37,352 nucleotides of DNA, taken from a virus. The notes beneath the pieces are model-generated. The model had not been told where the DNA came from and made no database searches. It worked only from the letters and a program-made list of their open reading frames with translations. A program made the translations under genes and the position numbers. How positions within the stretch are numbered: position 1 is the first letter of the stretch; each line of letters begins with the position of its first letter. The stretch is taken from the IMG/VR virus record IMGVR_UViG_3300030329_001077, positions 1-37,352 of that record; one strand, written 5' to 3'. This document shows positions 1-9,327 of this stretch, piece by piece.

Positions 1-2
1 CA

Positions 3-1028
3 GGTCTATTGTGGTCGGCGCAAGCCGTTCTCAATGGGCCTAACCAACAACACAGGCAGGTTGGATTCCCTGTGGATATGGGGCCTAACTCGATCACCGA
101 GGCCGGTATGTTCGGCTCTGTGGATGAGGAGGGCAACATTACAGGTCGCCCTCTTGCGCGTGATATGTGCGGCGGGTTCCTCGGTTTTGAGGAGTTTTCA
201 TCCGTTACCGATGCGAGCAAGAAAGACCACAGTATGGATATGAAGAATCAATTGCTCACGTCTACCGACAGTGGTCGTGTCAACAAGCGAATGCGAAGTG
301 GTATCGTTCGATACGAAACACGCTACACTATTTGGGCCGGAACGCAACCCGGCCGATTTGAATTGGAGTCGGGTCTTGACCGACGATTCTTCATCATCGA
401 CATTGGTATGAGTCCTGAAAAGGAACGCTTATACAAGGAGGCGCAGGTGCGTAGCAGTAACATGAACGTAGGCACTCGCGTCAGACTTGTCGAGCAGAAC
501 ATGGCTATCAGAACATGGTTCGCAAAGCGAATGGTTGATGCAATCGCTAACCCTCCCTCACGTTTGGTGTTCGACCCCTCACTTGAGGAGTGGCTGATGC
601 AAGGCGATGTGCGAAGCCACGAGGCAGATCTTTTCCGCCGACTTGCTATTGGGTATCACATGATGAGACCTAATTGGGAAGGTGGGCAGACACTACTCAT
701 CAATGTTGATGACAGGCTCAAACTTTTGCTTGACCAATCTTTGCGTATGCGACGTGAGGTTATGGATGCAGATGTCCAACTGATGAAGAATACATTTTGG
801 AATAGTGAATTGACCCGTAGCACTTTGCTCAAAGAAGTGTCACGTATGATTACGATGGGTGACTATCAAGGCGCAAAGCGTTGGGTCGAGGACAACTTAA
901 AGGGGCAACGATGGTATAGTGAATACCGCCCTGAAAGTGAAGGTCGTGGGCGTAAGGGTGTCATGGTCAAGATTGGCCCTCCCGCGCCTAAAGAACACAA
1001 GCCTATTACATGGGGGAATGGTCAATGA
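3..1028 (+). CDS. AAA+ ATPase, MCM/primase-helicase-like, C-terminal part (cut by window edge)
   Basis: The frame is open to the left edge, so the true start and the Walker A loop lie outside the window; the TTG at 9 is probably internal. Counting from that TTG, a hydrophobic run ending FLGFEE (about 57-62) fits Walker B, TIWAGTQP (107-114) fits sensor 1, and GLDRRFFIID (122-131) fits an arginine-finger segment. The order Walker B, a helix with SGRVNKR, sensor 1, then the arginine finger resembles MCM and related viral replicative helicases. Inferred role: replicative helicase or helicase-primase ATPase acting with the polymerase, clamp and primase encoded downstream. It ends in an ATGA overlap with the next gene. 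The family assignment is moderately sure, since the N-terminal half is missing. Confidence 0.6.
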   Translation, partial: GLLWSAQAVLNGPNQQHRQVGFPVDMGPNSITEAGMFGSVDEEGNITGRPLARDMCGGFLGFEEFSSVTDASKKDHSMDMKNQLLTSTDSGRVNKRMRSGIVRYETRYTIWAGTQPGRFELESGLDRRFFIIDIGMSPEKERLYKEAQVRSSNMNVGTRVRLVEQNMAIRTWFAKRMVDAIANPPSRLVFDPSLEEWLMQGDVRSHEADLFRRLAIGYHMMRPNWEGGQTLLINVDDRLKLLLDQSLRMRREVMDADVQLMKNTFWNSELTRSTLLKEVSRMITMGDYQGAKRWVEDNLKGQRWYSEYRPESEGRGRKGVMVKIGPPAPKEHKPITWGNGQ

Positions 1029-1663
1029 AATCGAAGAGAGAAATCGAAGAGCGGATCAAGTATCTGTTGGAAGTATCTGATGACAGGTCTGCCGTAATCC
1101 AATTACGGTGGGTGTTGGAAGAATCAGACTGCCCTATGTGTGTGCATGATTCATGCTCTGTGTTTGAAACAGAGATACACAACGGTAGTATCACACCCGC
1201 ATTCTTAGAGCAGAAGATGGGTTGGCCCACAGGCACAGTCGACAGACACATGAAAGAACACGCTAACTACAATACCGATAAGGCTGATAAGATGGAAGAA
1301 ATGCGTAGTGAGAGTATCAACACTTTAGGCACGGCTGAAGATCTTATGCAACGCATGGTAACATGGCTTGACGAATTGGAAGAGCGTCGTGAGATTGAGG
1401 GTATCACATCTGAATGGATTGCTGATGCCACCAAACTGACGGCACAGTGCCACACCGGACTGAAACTCATTGGTCAGTTGAAGAAGGAGATTGGTGTTGA
1501 TTCCCAACTCTTGCTTGCGGATCGAAAGATGGATGCCGTTATGGGCATCCTCGTTGATACTCTGCGCGACCAACCCAAACTGTTAGATGCAATCGGATTC
1601 AGGTTGGCGGCTCTCAAACCTCCTTCCTCTGTGATTGATGCAGACTTTGAGGTGATTGAATGA
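1025..1663 (+). CDS. Terminase small-subunit-like DNA-binding protein
   Basis: 212 residues. I chose the ATG at 1025 because it overlaps the upstream stop as ATGA; an in-frame ATG at 1010 is the alternative. Near residues 36-80 there is CPMC, a further Cys, then a helical stretch ending GWPTGTVDRHMKEH. This Cys-pair plus HTH plus RHxxxH layout is common in phage small terminase-like proteins that recognise packaging sites. The remainder is predicted mostly helical with an acidic C-terminus, as expected for an oligomerisation region. No large terminase is in the window, so the packaging role is inferred from the motif only. It could instead be a transcriptional regulator. Confidence 0.4.
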   Translation: MKSKREIEERIKYLLEVSDDRSAVIQLRWVLEESDCPMCVHDSCSVFETEIHNGSITPAFLEQKMGWPTGTVDRHMKEHANYNTDKADKMEEMRSESINTLGTAEDLMQRMVTWLDELEERREIEGITSEWIADATKLTAQCHTGLKLIGQLKKEIGVDSQLLLADRKMDAVMGILVDTLRDQPKLLDAIGFRLAALKPPSSVIDADFEVIE

Positions 1664-2322
1664 GTGGTGTAGTAATCTTTACGCGTGATGCCGCACCCTA
1701 TCGTGTGGGCGAGTATGTAGAAATGTATTCATTCGACTATCCCCCCACCGCACCTGATACAACCTACATCCTACACGACAACAAGTTTTCGGAGAAGGAT
1801 GCTGAAGGTTGGGTTGACCTTATCCCTTACAGGCTCATCGTAGTAACAGATAAGCAAAGCATAAATACAAATGACGAGCGTGTCTTTGGTGACAAGACTG
1901 TTGGAGGAAGAAGTGTGTCATACCGTCGCAACATCGAAGCCCTATTCAAGTGGGCAGATAGGTTACGGGTTTTGCGATACATAGCAACAGTCCCTCTACC
2001 TTTGGTATCATCATTCGTGCGTGTGAATCGTGCTGATGACATAGAGACAGGGCGACGTTTAGCCGCATCAAGATTTCATCTACCCGATGAATACACTCAT
2101 AGCATTCTCGCATATTCAATTCATGCGGGGGCGAGCAAAGTAATATGGCCTAAGAAGCGAGCCAAATTGGCGGGTTCCTCCATTCCCTTCACACGCGCTT
2201 CTGACAAGTATGCCGAAGATCTGCTCGCTCTCGCACCCGAAATCCGTAACGAGTTGCGTGACAAGGGTGTTGAAGTGAAGGGCCTGAAGAAAACAAAGGA
2301 GAGTGTGACTGAATGGCTCTGA
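1660..2322 (+). CDS. Hypothetical protein in replication operon
   Basis: 220 residues with ATGA coupling to the gene before it. The RBS is very good: GAGGTGAT lies three bases before the start. I do not recognise the family. The N-terminal half looks alpha/beta, with hydrophobic strands such as YRLIVVTD near 57-64. The C-terminal half is helical and basic, with repeated KK/RK clusters and the end segment KGLKKTKE. The helical C-terminus in a replication operon would suit a replisome accessory subunit, for example a clamp-loader partner, but no motif proves this. Its stop overlaps a small membrane protein gene starting at 2313. Confidence 0.7.
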   Translation: MSGVVIFTRDAAPYRVGEYVEMYSFDYPPTAPDTTYILHDNKFSEKDAEGWVDLIPYRLIVVTDKQSINTNDERVFGDKTVGGRSVSYRRNIEALFKWADRLRVLRYIATVPLPLVSSFVRVNRADDIETGRRLAASRFHLPDEYTHSILAYSIHAGASKVIWPKKRAKLAGSSIPFTRASDKYAEDLLALAPEIRNELRDKGVEVKGLKKTKESVTEWL

Positions 2323-2489
2323 TCGGTTGGTTACTTTGCATCCCCTGTGCAATTTATGTATGGAAATGTATGCCTATTCTATTCCCTCCTTTGGTTACTA
2401 TGTGTTTAGAACATACAGAAATGACGAGTCTTGAAGGTGGTGACAGTTTTATTGATGCCGCTATGTATCTTGATATGAATGGCGACTGA
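2313..2489 (+). CDS. Small membrane protein (58 aa)
   Basis: A 58-codon frame whose ATG lies inside the end of the upstream gene (10-bp overlap). The first 30 residues are strongly hydrophobic (ALIGWLLCIPCAIYVW followed by PILFPPLV), giving one or two membrane segments, then a short acidic tail ending in MNGD. It has no family match I can recall. Small membrane proteins recur in this arm (3974 and 9728 are similar in style). It is the last gene before a TATA-like box at 2491, so it probably ends an operon. A lysis or membrane-remodelling role is possible but unsupported. Confidence 0.55.
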   Translation: MALIGWLLCIPCAIYVWKCMPILFPPLVTMCLEHTEMTSLEGGDSFIDAAMYLDMNGD

Positions 2490-2490
2490 A

Positions 2491-2496
2491 TTATAA
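2491..2496 (+). promoter_or_regulatory. TATA-like box for gene at 2521
   Basis: TTATAA begins 30 bases before the ATG at 2521. In archaea the TATA box centres about 26 bases before the transcription start, so transcription would begin at or next to the ATG, giving a leaderless mRNA. The spacing matches that at 2923, 9831, 15972 and 17563. Confidence 0.5.
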
Positions 2497-2520
2497 CATT
2501 CCTCCTTGATAGACTTAAAT

Positions 2521-2928
2521 ATGACTGCTAACAACAGGAGAATACGACGGTTAATTGTAGAATTACTGTGGATGCACGGTGCAATGACAAAACAGGAGGT
2601 CGCTGAAAAGTTACAGGATTATCGGGGGATTAGGCAGGTTCCATCCCCTCAATCACTATCTGCTTTACTATCGAAGAATCCACAAGTGGTTTGTGTTGGG
2701 ATCGAAAGAGTTGAGACAACAGGTGGGCAACGAGCGCGACACATGAAGTTTGATATTGACAGAAACTTAATACGAAGGGAAGAGGATTTAGAATGCACAC
2801 GACCAATCAATGCAATGACACCTGCTCAACGCAAGAAGGCAGTCAAGTGTCCACAGTGTGGTCGAACACGAGTCATGCCTCAAGGTGCGAAGATCTGCCT
2901 TCACTGTCAAAGGCCGACATCCTTATAA
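2521..2928 (+). CDS. Winged-helix DNA-binding protein with C-terminal zinc ribbon
   Basis: 135 residues from the ATG at 2521; a TTG at 2506 is in frame, but the TATA spacing favours 2521. Residues about 8-65 form a winged-helix-like region, with a helix containing RRLIVELLWMHGAMT, then KQEVAEKL, a recognition helix around SPQSLSALLSK, and a basic wing. The C-terminus has CPQCGRTR and, 13 residues on, CLHC, a four-Cys zinc ribbon. The combination suggests a sequence-specific transcription regulator. It follows its own promoter and is followed directly by another promoter whose TATA overlaps its stop codon. The product at 10671 has a similar N-terminal winged-helix layout, so the two may be paralogues. 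Confidence 0.6.
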   Translation: MTANNRRIRRLIVELLWMHGAMTKQEVAEKLQDYRGIRQVPSPQSLSALLSKNPQVVCVGIERVETTGGQRARHMKFDIDRNLIRREEDLECTRPINAMTPAQRKKAVKCPQCGRTRVMPQGAKICLHCQRPTSL

Positions 2929-2938
2929 GGTTCAAACT
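2923..2938 (+). promoter_or_regulatory. TATA-like promoter for gene at 2952
   Basis: TTATAAGGTTCAAACT begins 29 bases before the ATG at 2952 and overlaps the preceding stop codon. It resembles the elements at 8328 and 14278 (TATA followed by CAAA). The spacing predicts a leaderless transcript. Confidence 0.5.
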
Positions 2939-2951
2939 ATCAGATAATTTT

Positions 2952-3185
2952 ATGGGAAGAGCAAAGAGTGTAGTCCATGTAGAGTTTGAGGTATTCCGTC
3001 ATGTCATTATGACAATTGACGTAGCCGACCTTCGCGCACGTATGGTGCCTGAAGGGGATGATGTAGCCGAGAAGCGTTTTGATAAAGGTGTGGCGTCGGC
3101 GGCAGAGTTGATAGCGAATCTTGCTATGCGCCGCCAACACAGACTACCTGAAGATCATGCCGCATATATCGCAAAGGGTGAGTGA
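2952..3185 (+). CDS. Small hypothetical protein (77 aa)
   Basis: I took the ATG at 2952 because it sits 29 bases after a TATA-like box and there is no other ATG nearby; the frame is open further upstream only as read-through. The 77-residue product is alpha/beta with an N-terminal strand-rich part (SVVHVEFEVFRHVIMTIDV) and a helical second half rich in Ala, ending in IAKGE. No motif is recognised. It is followed after one base by the gene at 3187. Confidence 0.55.
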   Translation: MGRAKSVVHVEFEVFRHVIMTIDVADLRARMVPEGDDVAEKRFDKGVASAAELIANLAMRRQHRLPEDHAAYIAKGE

Positions 3186-3186
3186 C

Positions 3187-3708
3187 ATGAACATATTTAT
3201 CTTAGACACTAACCCCCATGTTGCGGCACGTATGCAATGCGACAAGCACGTTCCTAAGATGGTTGTAGAATCAGCACAGATGATGGCATCAGCCCTGCGC
3301 CGACACGGTGCTACCGATGACATCATGCCTCTCACACAGAAAGGCACACCCTACAAGGGTGGCTACCACCACCACCCCTGCACAGTATGGGCAGGTGACA
3401 GTCGCATGAATTACATTTGGCTATGCCGTCACGCAGTCGCTTTGTGTAGCGAATATACTAAACGCTTCGGCAAGACTCATGCTTGCTACGCACCTATCAT
3501 GCACATGCAACAACATTACCATCTCATAGATGACTCACCCTTGACAACATTTGCACAGGCTATGCCCGAAGAGCATAACCACTCCGATGCAGTCAAGGCA
3601 TACCGATCCTACTACCATACCAAGACATTCGCCAAGTGGGAGAAGGGAACACCTGCCCCCGATTGGTGGAATGTTGATAAAGTAAATACTACGGAGGTTG
3701 AGGCATGA
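3187..3708 (+). CDS. Conserved viral protein of the MNIFxLD...CDKHVxKM family, function unknown
   Basis: 173 residues from the ATG at 3187, one base after the upstream stop; an upstream in-frame start at 3121 would overlap another gene. The N-terminus MNIFILDTNP and the run MQCDKHVPKMVVESAQMM match a conserved protein I have seen in many myoviruses, including cyanophages, where it is normally annotated as hypothetical. The protein is rich in His and Trp: GGYHHHPCTVWAG near 58-70, HxCYAP, MHMQQHYHL, and EEHNHSDA. This suggests a metal-dependent or nucleotide-linked enzyme, but no activity is established that I know of. ATGA overlap with the next gene. Confidence 0.7.
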   Translation: MNIFILDTNPHVAARMQCDKHVPKMVVESAQMMASALRRHGATDDIMPLTQKGTPYKGGYHHHPCTVWAGDSRMNYIWLCRHAVALCSEYTKRFGKTHACYAPIMHMQQHYHLIDDSPLTTFAQAMPEEHNHSDAVKAYRSYYHTKTFAKWEKGTPAPDWWNVDKVNTTEVEA

Positions 3709-3974
3709 ATTACCCCGCAACAATTACTTGTAAGATGTGTGGGGTGGAGACACCCAATCCTATCCTTGAGCAGACAAGAGGCTTTGTAGTGTTCTCTACG
3801 TGTCAATCTTGTCGTGATGGTTTGTTGGGTCGCTTCGGTCGTAACGCACGTAAGAGTAGAGTTGTGGCCGCACCTGTCATAGAAGAAGTCACGCGTGACC
3901 CTGTAATGCCTTCACGAGCGACGGAGAAGAGTTTATTGAAAACATATCTTAATGAAGAGTGGGGTTGGTTGTGA
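3705..3974 (+). CDS. Zinc-ribbon small protein (89 aa)
   Basis: Starts with ATGA coupling to the upstream stop. CKMC (about 9-12) and CQSC (about 33-36) form a probable four-Cys zinc ribbon, followed by a short basic stretch (GRFGRNARKSR) and a helical tail ending EEWGWL. Nucleic-acid or protein binding is a reasonable guess. One of at least seven zinc-ribbon microproteins in this arm. Confidence 0.6.
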   Translation: MNYPATITCKMCGVETPNPILEQTRGFVVFSTCQSCRDGLLGRFGRNARKSRVVAAPVIEEVTRDPVMPSRATEKSLLKTYLNEEWGWL

Positions 3975-4117
3975 TGGATTGGGTGTGTTGGCTTCTAGGT
4001 GCATTGGTTTTCATTATCATGTTGTTTCAGCAAGCCATTGAGCGTTCAATGTATGTGCAGAGAGAAGATGAGAAGATGCACTTCTTCGATGTTCTTGATG
4101 AGGGGTGGAAGAAGTGA
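3974..4117 (+). CDS. Small single-span membrane protein (47 aa)
   Basis: The ATG overlaps the upstream stop as TGATG. Residues 3-20 (WVCWLLGALVFIIMLFQQ) form a clear membrane helix, followed by a charged helical tail (AIERSMYVQREDEK...). Probably an N-out, C-in anchored microprotein. Its stop overlaps the GTG of the 31-aa frame at 4114. Function unknown. Confidence 0.55.
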   Translation: MDWVCWLLGALVFIIMLFQQAIERSMYVQREDEKMHFFDVLDEGWKK

Positions 4118-4209
4118 CTGACTACGTTACACAGGAACAGTTTCGCGTTGTGTTACTTGCGCTAATGGATGCACAGAATCGTATCGCTAAGTTGGAGGGA
4201 CGGCTATGA
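4114..4209 (+). CDS. Very small protein (31 aa), coupled to clamp loader gene
   Basis: A 31-codon frame (GTG start) bridging the membrane protein and the clamp loader gene. It begins with a GTGA overlap and ends with an ATGA overlap, the coupling seen throughout this operon. The peptide is a single amphipathic helix (EQFRVVLLALMDAQNRIAKLEGRL) with heptad-like hydrophobic spacing, so it may be a real coiled-coil microprotein. It may instead act as a leader that carries ribosomes to the downstream start. The double overlap is the main evidence. Confidence 0.4.
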   Translation: MTDYVTQEQFRVVLLALMDAQNRIAKLEGRL

Positions 4210-5171
4210 AGGACATTTGGTGGAATAAGCACAGGCCCAAAACTCTCGGTGAGTTTGTTGGGCAAGACAAACTGAAGTTAGAGTTTCAGAATATCCTCGG
4301 TGGTAACTCGATGGGTGAAGGTATGCAACACTACATCTTCCACTCACGCGAAGCAGGGACAGGCAAGACTTCTCTTGCGTATATCATTGCCGACGTTATG
4401 GGATGGCAACTACACCAATTCAATGCAAGCACAAAGGAACAACGAGGCATTGCTTTCATCGAGGAAGATGTAATTCCTCTCGCCTCGATCGGTCTTGAGA
4501 GTATCATATTCCTTGACGAAGCAGACCAACTCACACCTGCCGCACAGTCGGCACTCAAGGGTGTGATTGAGAATAGCCCTGCTTACTTCATCCTCACATG
4601 TAATGAGTTGACCAAAGTCTCGACGTGGCTTCAGTCACGTTGTCAGGTTCGCACATTCCAACCTATCGAACACGATGCTATGGTGAGTCGGCTACGAGAA
4701 ATTGCTGACAAGGAGAATCTGTGGATGGGTGACGATGAGAAAATCAAGATGATTGCGGAGGCACATAGCGGAGATCTTCGTAATGCTATTGGTGCTATGC
4801 AGACTGCATCCTACATGGGTGACAAGGAGGCACGGCAGTTTATTTTGGGTATCGGACACGGTGATATTGACGCCGGTAAGATACTACGGCTTGCTTTCAA
4901 AGAGCGAGCATTCGATGAAGTTATGAGTGAAGTCAAGTCTATGGACACCCTTGATTTGATCCACTCTGTTTTTACATACGGTATCAATTCTCCCGCGACA
5001 AATGAGGCTAAGTTGACCCTTATTGATGCGGCTATCACATCACGACGTGACCTTCTGATGGGGGTTGAGGACGTGTTTGTCAAGCACAATTTTGTGCGAA
5101 TGTTAGTCGACCGTCAAGGTTATAAGGAAAATACTTCGCAAGATAATTTGCCGTTGGAGGCACAAAATTAG
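4206..5171 (+). CDS. rfcS: Clamp loader, RFC small-subunit-like AAA+ ATPase
   Basis: 321 residues, near the usual length of archaeal RfcS. It opens with WWNKHRPKTLGEFVGQ, the RFC N-terminal box. Walker A is REAGTGKT (48-55), with Arg-Glu in place of the usual Pro-Pro. Walker B is IIFLDEAD (100-107) with the DEAD form typical of RFC. Sensor 1 has TCNE (131-134), the SRC arginine-finger motif is at 144-146, and GDLRNAIGAM is sensor 2. It should load the sliding clamp (9862) on primed DNA for the polymerase (11999). No RFC large subunit is visible, so the viral loader may be a homo-oligomer or borrow the host large subunit. Confidence 0.93.
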   Translation: MKDIWWNKHRPKTLGEFVGQDKLKLEFQNILGGNSMGEGMQHYIFHSREAGTGKTSLAYIIADVMGWQLHQFNASTKEQRGIAFIEEDVIPLASIGLESIIFLDEADQLTPAAQSALKGVIENSPAYFILTCNELTKVSTWLQSRCQVRTFQPIEHDAMVSRLREIADKENLWMGDDEKIKMIAEAHSGDLRNAIGAMQTASYMGDKEARQFILGIGHGDIDAGKILRLAFKERAFDEVMSEVKSMDTLDLIHSVFTYGINSPATNEAKLTLIDAAITSRRDLLMGVEDVFVKHNFVRMLVDRQGYKENTSQDNLPLEAQN

Positions 5172-5184
5172 GAAGTGAAAAGAA

Positions 5185-6368
5185 ATGAGTTATGAAGAAG
5201 TTGTTGAGAGAGCGGCTAAGAACATTGGTGTTGAACCATCTGTTCTAACAGGTCGTGCAGAAACAGTGCTTGAAGAAAACAAACAGGATTGGCTTAACGC
5301 CGGACGTTCTGAAGATGACGCGCGAGTCATGGCCCTTCGGGTCGCCGCTCGCCTAATCCGTAGTGACGTTGACCGTGCGAAGAAATCCGGTTGCGAAATG
5401 TATGAGGGTATGTTCATTAGCGTCCCTCGCTACAAGGATTGGGCAGATCTCGCCTACAATAAGATGGCGGGAACCCTTTCGACTGCGAATGATACTATGA
5501 TTAAGAGTCTCGTATCAAGCGGTCAAGTTGTTGTTTTCAAGAAGAACGGAGACAGTTGGACTAAGCATTCAAACCCCGCGCTTGACGCGAAGAATGCTTT
5601 CAGCGAAGGCTACACTACAAGTGAGGTTAGCGATTTGCCTAACAATCATCGGTTTGCCGATGGTTCTACGGACACCGCATTCTTCCTTGTTTGGGACAAG
5701 TCAAGTCCTACATGGCCTTCCGGTGATTCCAACTTCAAATATGGATCACCTCGACCCCAAAAGGAATTGTCGCGCAACTGCACATTCCTTGGTCGTGAGC
5801 AGGGAACAAGTGGTAAGCCTGTTGTAATGTCCGTTCGCCTAAATGGTGAGTTGGCGCAGACTGCATACCCTACCTACGTCCCCGGAACAATCGCCATGAA
5901 GGGCGGTAAGAACAACACCGCATACGGCAAAGCCAACGTGAGTGTGTTCAACCGCAATGATGATTTGGCGAGTATGTTTGATGGCCCTCCTTCAGATTTG
6001 GTAGCCGATTTGGTTACTGCTCGATTGGACAGTCTTGATGACATCACCCAATTCGTTAACGAGAACCGAGACAAGGACGGTTGGTGGGACACACTTGTCG
6101 CCGTGAACACGGAGGTCATTCACATTGACCCTCGTGACCGAGGTGGCTTTATCGTGACCTGCGCAGACCTTGACCTTGCTTCGATGGCACCTTCTGTGGA
6201 CGTTTATGTTCCCGCAGAACACGAGTCACTCGTTGACTTCGGTGTCGGTTCAACACTTATGCTTGTTGGTAGTGCATGGATTAGTCGTGACGCTGAACCC
6301 CGCATGTCCGTTACAGGATGGTGGTGCGCTTCGGCAATCCAACCCTCAAGTGACGGCGGGTGGGATGA

Positions 6369-6372
<4 letters not shown>
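5185..6372 (+). CDS. OB-fold protein, candidate single-stranded DNA-binding protein (RPA-like)
   Basis: 395 residues. Residues 1-60 are helical, with a KQDWLNAGRSEDDARVMALR segment. The middle is beta-rich with many aromatic and basic residues. The last 110 residues (from about 280) alternate strands in an OB-fold-like pattern: DTLVAVNTEVIHID, GGFIVTCAD, VDVYVPAEH, STLMLVGSAW, and MSVTGWWC. No zinc finger is seen. Its position straight after the clamp loader, together with the OB-like strands, suggests an RPA-type SSB, but this is inference. The stop overlaps the GroES start (GTGA). Confidence 0.5.
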
Positions 6373-8179
<1,807 letters not shown>

Positions 8180-8327
8180 GGTTCATGGTGGGGTCAACGG
8201 GAATCTCTTCGCATTAGCAGGGGGCTTGACCTGCTCTTGTATTTCCATACATCCTAAACAACTCCGTTGGGTTATCACATTGTTTCCCCCGTAGTAATTG
8301 GGTTAGAACCCTCCCTCACCACCAACC
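8180..8327 (+). other. Foldable intergenic segment, candidate structured RNA or structured UTR
   Basis: This fills most of the largest gap in the window (8180-8373). Complementary segments are nested: GGTT (8180-8183) with AACC (8324-8327), and GGTGGGG (8187-8193) with CCTCACC (8314-8320), closing the whole segment. Inside, CAACGGG (8195-8201) pairs with TCCGTTG (8263-8269), AGCAGG (8216-8221) with CCTGCT (8230-8235), TGTAT (8238-8242) with ATACA (8247-8251), and GGG (8300-8302) with CCC (8309-8311). The 3-prime end reads CCTCACCACCA, recalling a tRNA acceptor end, but no D-arm or proper T-arm is present. It has no promoter of its own that I can see. It could be the groEL 3-prime UTR, a processed RNA or a DNA-level element. 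Confidence 0.35.
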
Positions 8328-8343
8328 TTATAAGTCAAATACT
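8328..8343 (+). promoter_or_regulatory. TATA plus CAAATACT promoter for Sak4-like gene
   Basis: TTATAAGTCAAATACT lies 46 bases before the ATG at 8374. Predicted transcription start is near 8357, giving a short leader that carries GGTGAT three bases before the ATG. The CAAATACT portion is shared with 14278 and, with one extra A, with 15972. Confidence 0.6.
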
Positions 8344-8373
8344 TCACAGTTAATTTTACTGAAAGGTGATAAA

Positions 8374-9327
8374 ATGTCATGGGCAAAAGCAGTTGAGAAA
8401 GAAGAAGAAACAGGGCCAAAGTATGATGCGGATTACTACCGCAACCTATACACGCAGGGCAAGACGGCGAGAGCCACATTGCGACCTGTGAGAATGGCTC
8501 TTGTAGGTAAAGAGAACACAACGAAAACAGGACTATCAATGAGCCTTGCGCGAGCAGGTGGTAATGATGGGACTATTCACATTATGGACTTCGACAGTAG
8601 TGCGGAGAACACAATTGATTACGTGTGTAAAGATGATGATGATGTCGTCGTTCATCGAATGTTTGATGAGTTAGACGGTAGTATTTTTCACGAGGATAAT
8701 AGCACGAATTGGGTAGCCTTGATTGACAAGGTTTCATGGTTCGTCAGCATGATTGCGGAGGATGCCAAAGAAGGCAACGTCGCGGCCGTGATCTTCGATG
8801 GTGGTTCCACGTTTATGAAGTGGTGCGAGTTTGCTATGAGCCGCATTCTACGTGAGCGAGAGAAGGCACCTATTGATATGGACAGTGACAAGTTCAATCA
8901 GGCCGAATGGCGTGTGCGAAACAAGTTGTTCAAGAATACGATTCAGCGTGTCAATGCACTACCTGTGTCACGAATCTTTTTCACATTCCACTTGAAGGAC
9001 GTGAAGAATTACGTGGACATTGGTAACGGATCGAAAGGTCTGATGAAGGTTGGCGAGAAGGTTGATTGGGTCGAAGGCACTCAACGACTATTCTCACAAC
9101 AGATTTGGCTTCAGCGATTCATGCAGAAAGAAGATGTAGCGGCAGGTGTTCAACCTGATGAAAGCCTCGGCCCTAACGATTGGGCAGTCAAAGGAACCAT
9201 CGAGGAAATGAAGGGTCGCTACACTGAACATCTAGGTGAGACTCACACAATCATCGAAGTCAAGGATGGTAATGTTGGTTGGAATGGACTACCTTTCCTC
9301 ACATGGGAGAGTGAATCCAATGAGTGA
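8374..9327 (+). CDS. RecA-like P-loop ATPase, Sak4/AAA_24-like
   Basis: 317 residues from an ATG with a GGTGAT RBS. A RecA-like core begins near 40 with RMALVGKENTTKTG. The P-loop reads G45-x4-T-K-T, so the usual second Gly is Thr. Walker B is AAVIFDGGS (about 136-144), and RIFFTFHLKD (about 200-209) matches the sensor strand that ends in His in phage Sak4-type single-strand annealing ATPases and the AAA_24 family. Inferred role: recombination-dependent replication or repair together with the OB-fold protein and the Cas4-like nuclease. RadA itself is less likely because the linker and HhH N-domain are absent. It has its own promoter and starts a new transcription unit. Confidence 0.65.
   Translation: MSWAKAVEKEEETGPKYDADYYRNLYTQGKTARATLRPVRMALVGKENTTKTGLSMSLARAGGNDGTIHIMDFDSSAENTIDYVCKDDDDVVVHRMFDELDGSIFHEDNSTNWVALIDKVSWFVSMIAEDAKEGNVAAVIFDGGSTFMKWCEFAMSRILREREKAPIDMDSDKFNQAEWRVRNKLFKNTIQRVNALPVSRIFFTFHLKDVKNYVDIGNGSKGLMKVGEKVDWVEGTQRLFSQQIWLQRFMQKEDVAAGVQPDESLGPNDWAVKGTIEEMKGRYTEHLGETHTIIEVKDGNVGWNGLPFLTWESESNE

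Noticed and set aside
8254-8310. Archaeal replication origin repeat (ORB-like GGGGGAAAC on the minus strand, and TTGGGTTA twice)
   Set aside because: Only one short match and two copies of an 8-mer; no inverted ORB pair and no Orc1/Cdc6 gene nearby.
8187-8324. A tRNA gene with CCA end and intron (acceptor GGTGGGG/CCTCACC, then ACCA)
   Set aside because: The seven acceptor pairs fit, but no D-arm is found, the T-arm stem does not pair past three bases, and the loop reads TTAGAAC with A instead of the invariant C56. Kept only as a structured segment.
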